From assembly GCA_002366995.1 (NCBI GenBank), contig DFCM01000082.1:1-7697 (forward strand): a DNA stretch of 7,697 bases, given 5' to 3'. The translations under genes were made by a program, and so were the position numbers. The notes under the pieces are model-generated. The model did no database searches. It was not told the origin of the DNA and saw only the letters and a program-made list of their open reading frames with translations. Numbering within the stretch: the first letter of the stretch is position 1; every line of letters begins with the position of its first letter. The stretch comes from a bacterium UBP3_UBA3054 (GTDB lineage Bacteria > Auribacterota > UBA3054). Positions 5,991-7,697 of this stretch are shown one piece after another.

Positions 5991-7112
5991 TTAATCACCG
6001 ACATTTATGAGTTCATATTTTCTGGTGCCCAAACCGATCTTTTCGCCGTGCTCAAGCTGGATCCTCCAGTCCGTGTCCGGGGAGACCTTGCCGAAGTGGT
6101 CGCGTCCTTTGACCTTGCTCTGCCCGAGATAACTGTTCCCAATGACAGGCTGCGCCAAAACGGCGTCCACGCAGGCCTGGTCGACGGCCACAGGATCAAA
6201 TGAGGCGAAGATGCCGACGTCGGGAACGATCGCCGCGTCGGATTCTCCATGGCAGTCGCAGAAGGGCGAGACGTCTATTACGAAGTTGATGTGGAACTGC
6301 GGACGTCCCTGGACGACCGCCTTGGCGTATTCCGTCGTCTTCATGTCGACAGAACCAGCCTTGGCGCTCCACATCGGGCTTATGGCGTCCGTGGGACAGA
6401 CGCCGATGCAGCGGCCGCAGCCAAGGCAGACGTTCTCCTGGATCCTGCATTTCCTGTTCGTGATCTTCGGCGCGCCGTGCGCGCAGATCTTGAAGCACTT
6501 GCCGCAGCCGATGCAGCGCTCGCCGTCCACCTGGACGATCCCGTCGCTGTGCATGACTTTTTTGCCGGCCCTTGATCCGCAGCCCATGCCGAGATTCTTG
6601 ATGGCGCCGCCGAAGCCCAGCATCTCGTGCCCCTTGAAGTGGCTCATGGAGATTATCGCGTCGGCGTCCATGATAGTCCTGCCGATAATGGCTTCCTTAA
6701 GCAGCACGCCGCCCTCTATGGGGACCGTCACGTCGTCCGTTCCCTTAAGCCCGTCGCCCATGATGACGGGGCAGCCCGTCACGGCCGGGACGTAGCCGTT
6801 TGTCATGGCGGTCTCAATATGCTCGATGGCGTCCTTCCTCGAACCGACGTAGAGCGTGCTGCAGTCGGTCAGGAAGGGCTTGCCGCCCATCTTTTTTATC
6901 TTGTCCGCCACCACTCTCGAGAAATTGGGCCTCAGGAAAGTAAGGTTGCCCCTTTCGCCGAAGTGGATCTTGATGGCCACGAATTTCTTTTCCAGGTCAA
7001 GTTCCTTGAACCCGGCCTTGTCGAGGAGCAGGGATAATTTGTCCAAAAGGCTGGTGCCGACTTTCGTCCTGACGGACGTGAAATATACTTTTGAAGTTTT
7101 GGCTTTCGGCAT
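5991..7112 (-). CDS. DUF362 family protein with two 4Fe-4S ferredoxin clusters
   Basis: A 373-residue protein with no signal peptide, so probably cytoplasmic. The DUF362 part (about 8-190) includes KIHFGERGN at 48-56 and the conserved stretch SHFKGHEMLGFGGAIKNLGM near 157-176, followed by GCGS with Cys178. A ferredoxin insert follows: Cys200, 203, 206 and 210 form the first cluster motif, and Cys229, 232, 235, 239 with a following Pro form the second; Cys222 lies between. The DUF362 fold resumes with CDCHGES (Cys285, Cys287) and FASFDPVAVDQAC at 312-324. Proteins of this architecture are common in anaerobes, but I know of no firmly established reaction; electron transfer or redox-linked catalysis is likely from the clusters. 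All eight cluster cysteines are present and the gene looks intact. It heads the minus-strand operon, one nucleotide before the lipoprotein gene, and is divergent from malic enzyme. The ATG at 7112 has only a weak GAGAG site, 6 nt upstream. Confidence 0.93.
   Translation of the reverse strand: MPKAKTSKVYFTSVRTKVGTSLLDKLSLLLDKAGFKELDLEKKFVAIKIHFGERGNLTFLRPNFSRVVADKIKKMGGKPFLTDCSTLYVGSRKDAIEHIETAMTNGYVPAVTGCPVIMGDGLKGTDDVTVPIEGGVLLKEAIIGRTIMDADAIISMSHFKGHEMLGFGGAIKNLGMGCGSRAGKKVMHSDGIVQVDGERCIGCGKCFKICAHGAPKITNRKCRIQENVCLGCGRCIGVCPTDAISPMWSAKAGSVDMKTTEYAKAVVQGRPQFHINFVIDVSPFCDCHGESDAAIVPDVGIFASFDPVAVDQACVDAVLAQPVIGNSYLGQSKVKGRDHFGKVSPDTDWRIQLEHGEKIGLGTRKYELINVGD
5994..5999 (-). promoter_or_regulatory. 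Ribosome binding site that sets the lipoprotein start
   Basis: GGTGAT on the minus strand, overlapping the last two sense codons of the DUF362 gene and 4 nt before the ATG at 5989. It favours this start, which gives a clean lipoprotein signal peptide, over the ATG at 6004, which has no such site in front of it. Confidence 0.6.
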
Positions 7113-7151
7113 AAGATACTCTCGTTTGAAGTTAAATTTTACTATCTTTAT

Positions 7152-7179
7152 ATTTTACCAAAATGGTATAATTTCCAAA
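7152..7179 (-). promoter_or_regulatory. Candidate promoter of the DUF362-to-exporter operon
   Basis: On the minus strand an extended -10, TGG followed by TAAAAT, occupies 7160-7152. A weak -35 lies 15-16 nt upstream (TTGGAA at 7178-7173, or TTTGGA at 7179-7174). Transcription would start near 7145, giving a leader of about 33 nt. A second GTAAAAT copy occurs 16 nt further downstream (7142-7136) and could serve as an alternative -10. The -10 forms one arm of the palindrome shared with the malic-enzyme promoter. Confidence 0.5.
7164..7172 (+). promoter_or_regulatory. Candidate extended -10 promoter of the malic enzyme gene
   Basis: TGG directly followed by a perfect TATAAT (7167-7172), an extended -10 element. 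The -35 position (about 7144-7149, ATCTTT) fits the consensus poorly, which extended -10 promoters tolerate. Predicted start is near 7179, giving a leader of about 34 nt that contains the inverted repeat and a strong ribosome site, AAGGA at 7201-7205, 7 nt before the ATG. Confidence 0.6.
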
Positions 7180-7182
7180 GTG

Positions 7183-7194
7183 TGTTCGTGAACA
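7183..7194. repeat. Inverted repeat TGTTC-GT-GAACA, possible operator
   Basis: A perfect 5-bp inverted repeat with a 2-nt centre. It lies just past the predicted malic-enzyme transcription start and just upstream of the -35 region of the opposite promoter, so a bound regulator could affect both directions. The arms are too short for a stable RNA hairpin and no T-run follows, so it is not a terminator. Chance occurrence is not excluded. Confidence 0.35.
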
Positions 7195-7212
7195 ATCAAA
7201 AAGGAAGGATAT

Positions 7213-7697
7213 ATGGATTATTTCTCTCTGGCGCTCAAAAAGCATGAAGAATGGCGCGGCAAGATCAGCCTTACCCCGCTGTGTCCGCTTGTCAACAAGG
7301 ACGACCTCAGCACGGCCTACACCCCCGGCGTGGCCGCTCCCTGCCTGGAGATCAAGGATGATCCCAGTTTAGCTTACCGCTACACAAGAAAGTGGAACAT
7401 GGTCGCCGTCATCACGGACGGCTCCGCGGTCTTAGGCTTGGGCAACATCGGCCCCTTAGCCGGCCTCCCTGTCATGGAGGGAAAATCCGTCCTCTTCAAA
7501 TCCTTCGGCAACGTTGACGCCTTCCCCATCTGCGTCAACACCCAGAACGTCGAGGAATTCATCGCGACCGTCAAAAACATTTCTTTGGTCTTCGGCGGCA
7601 TCAACCTTGAGGACATCTCCGCCCCCCGCTGCTTCGAGATCGAGGAACGCCTTATCAATGAACTGGACATCCCGGTCTTCCACGACGACCAGCACGG
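7213..7697 (+). CDS. Malic enzyme, short form, N-terminal part (3' end beyond window)
   Basis: NAD(P)-dependent malic enzyme, which oxidatively decarboxylates malate to pyruvate and CO2 in the cytoplasm, linking C4 acids to pyruvate. 161 complete codons are visible and the frame stays open at the right edge. Motifs: TAYTPGVAAPC at 34-44 with the catalytic Tyr36; NMVAVITDGSAVLGLGNIGP at 62-81; GLPVMEGKSVLFK at 84-96 with the catalytic Lys91; INLEDISAP at 130-138 with metal ligands Glu133 and Asp134; and FHDDQH at 156-161 with Asp158/Asp159. The sequence starts close to the catalytic domain, as in the roughly 400-residue bacterial short form rather than the 550-residue long form. The NAD-binding domain that would tell NAD from NADP use lies outside the window. 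The start ATG has a strong AAGGA site 7 nt upstream. It is divergent from the DUF362 operon and shares the control region with it. Confidence 0.96.
   Translation, partial: MDYFSLALKKHEEWRGKISLTPLCPLVNKDDLSTAYTPGVAAPCLEIKDDPSLAYRYTRKWNMVAVITDGSAVLGLGNIGPLAGLPVMEGKSVLFKSFGNVDAFPICVNTQNVEEFIATVKNISLVFGGINLEDISAPRCFEIEERLINELDIPVFHDDQH

Overview
The window looks like ordinary chromosome of an anaerobic or facultative bacterium. By eye the coding DNA is GC-rich and the intergenic DNA AT-rich. I see no tRNA, rRNA, CRISPR array, insertion sequence or phage gene. The taxon cannot be fixed from this sequence. The two-cluster ferredoxin/DUF362 protein points to an anaerobe, and the small sulfotransferase resembles a family I associate with Planctomycetes/Verrucomicrobia-type and deltaproteobacterial genomes, but this is only an impression.

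Layout: six of the seven genes lie on the minus strand, so they read from right to left. From about 7112 down to 764 five genes are packed with spacings of 1, 1, 6 and -4 nt: a DUF362 protein with two 4Fe-4S clusters, a small lipoprotein related to solute-binding protein family 3, a 199-residue sulfotransferase, and the two halves of a heterodimeric ABC exporter. After a 63-nt gap comes the 5' part of tgt (queuosine tRNA modification), cut by the left window edge. On the right, a short-form malic enzyme gene starts divergently at 7213 and runs off the window. The 100-nt divergent intergenic region holds two outward-facing extended -10 promoters built into one imperfect palindrome, and an inverted repeat in the malic-enzyme leader.

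The main points of interest are two. First, the solute-binding lipoprotein is circularly permuted: lobe II plus the C-terminal helix come first, then a linker, then lobe I, which ends exactly where lobe I normally ends. It also lacks the arginine that amino-acid-binding members use, and has no permease beside it. Second, a sulfotransferase is locked by spacing to an asymmetric (BmrC/BmrD- or TM287/TM288-type) exporter, suggesting a unit that makes and exports, or senses, a sulfated small molecule or lipid. The co-transcription is well supported by layout; the shared function is inference.
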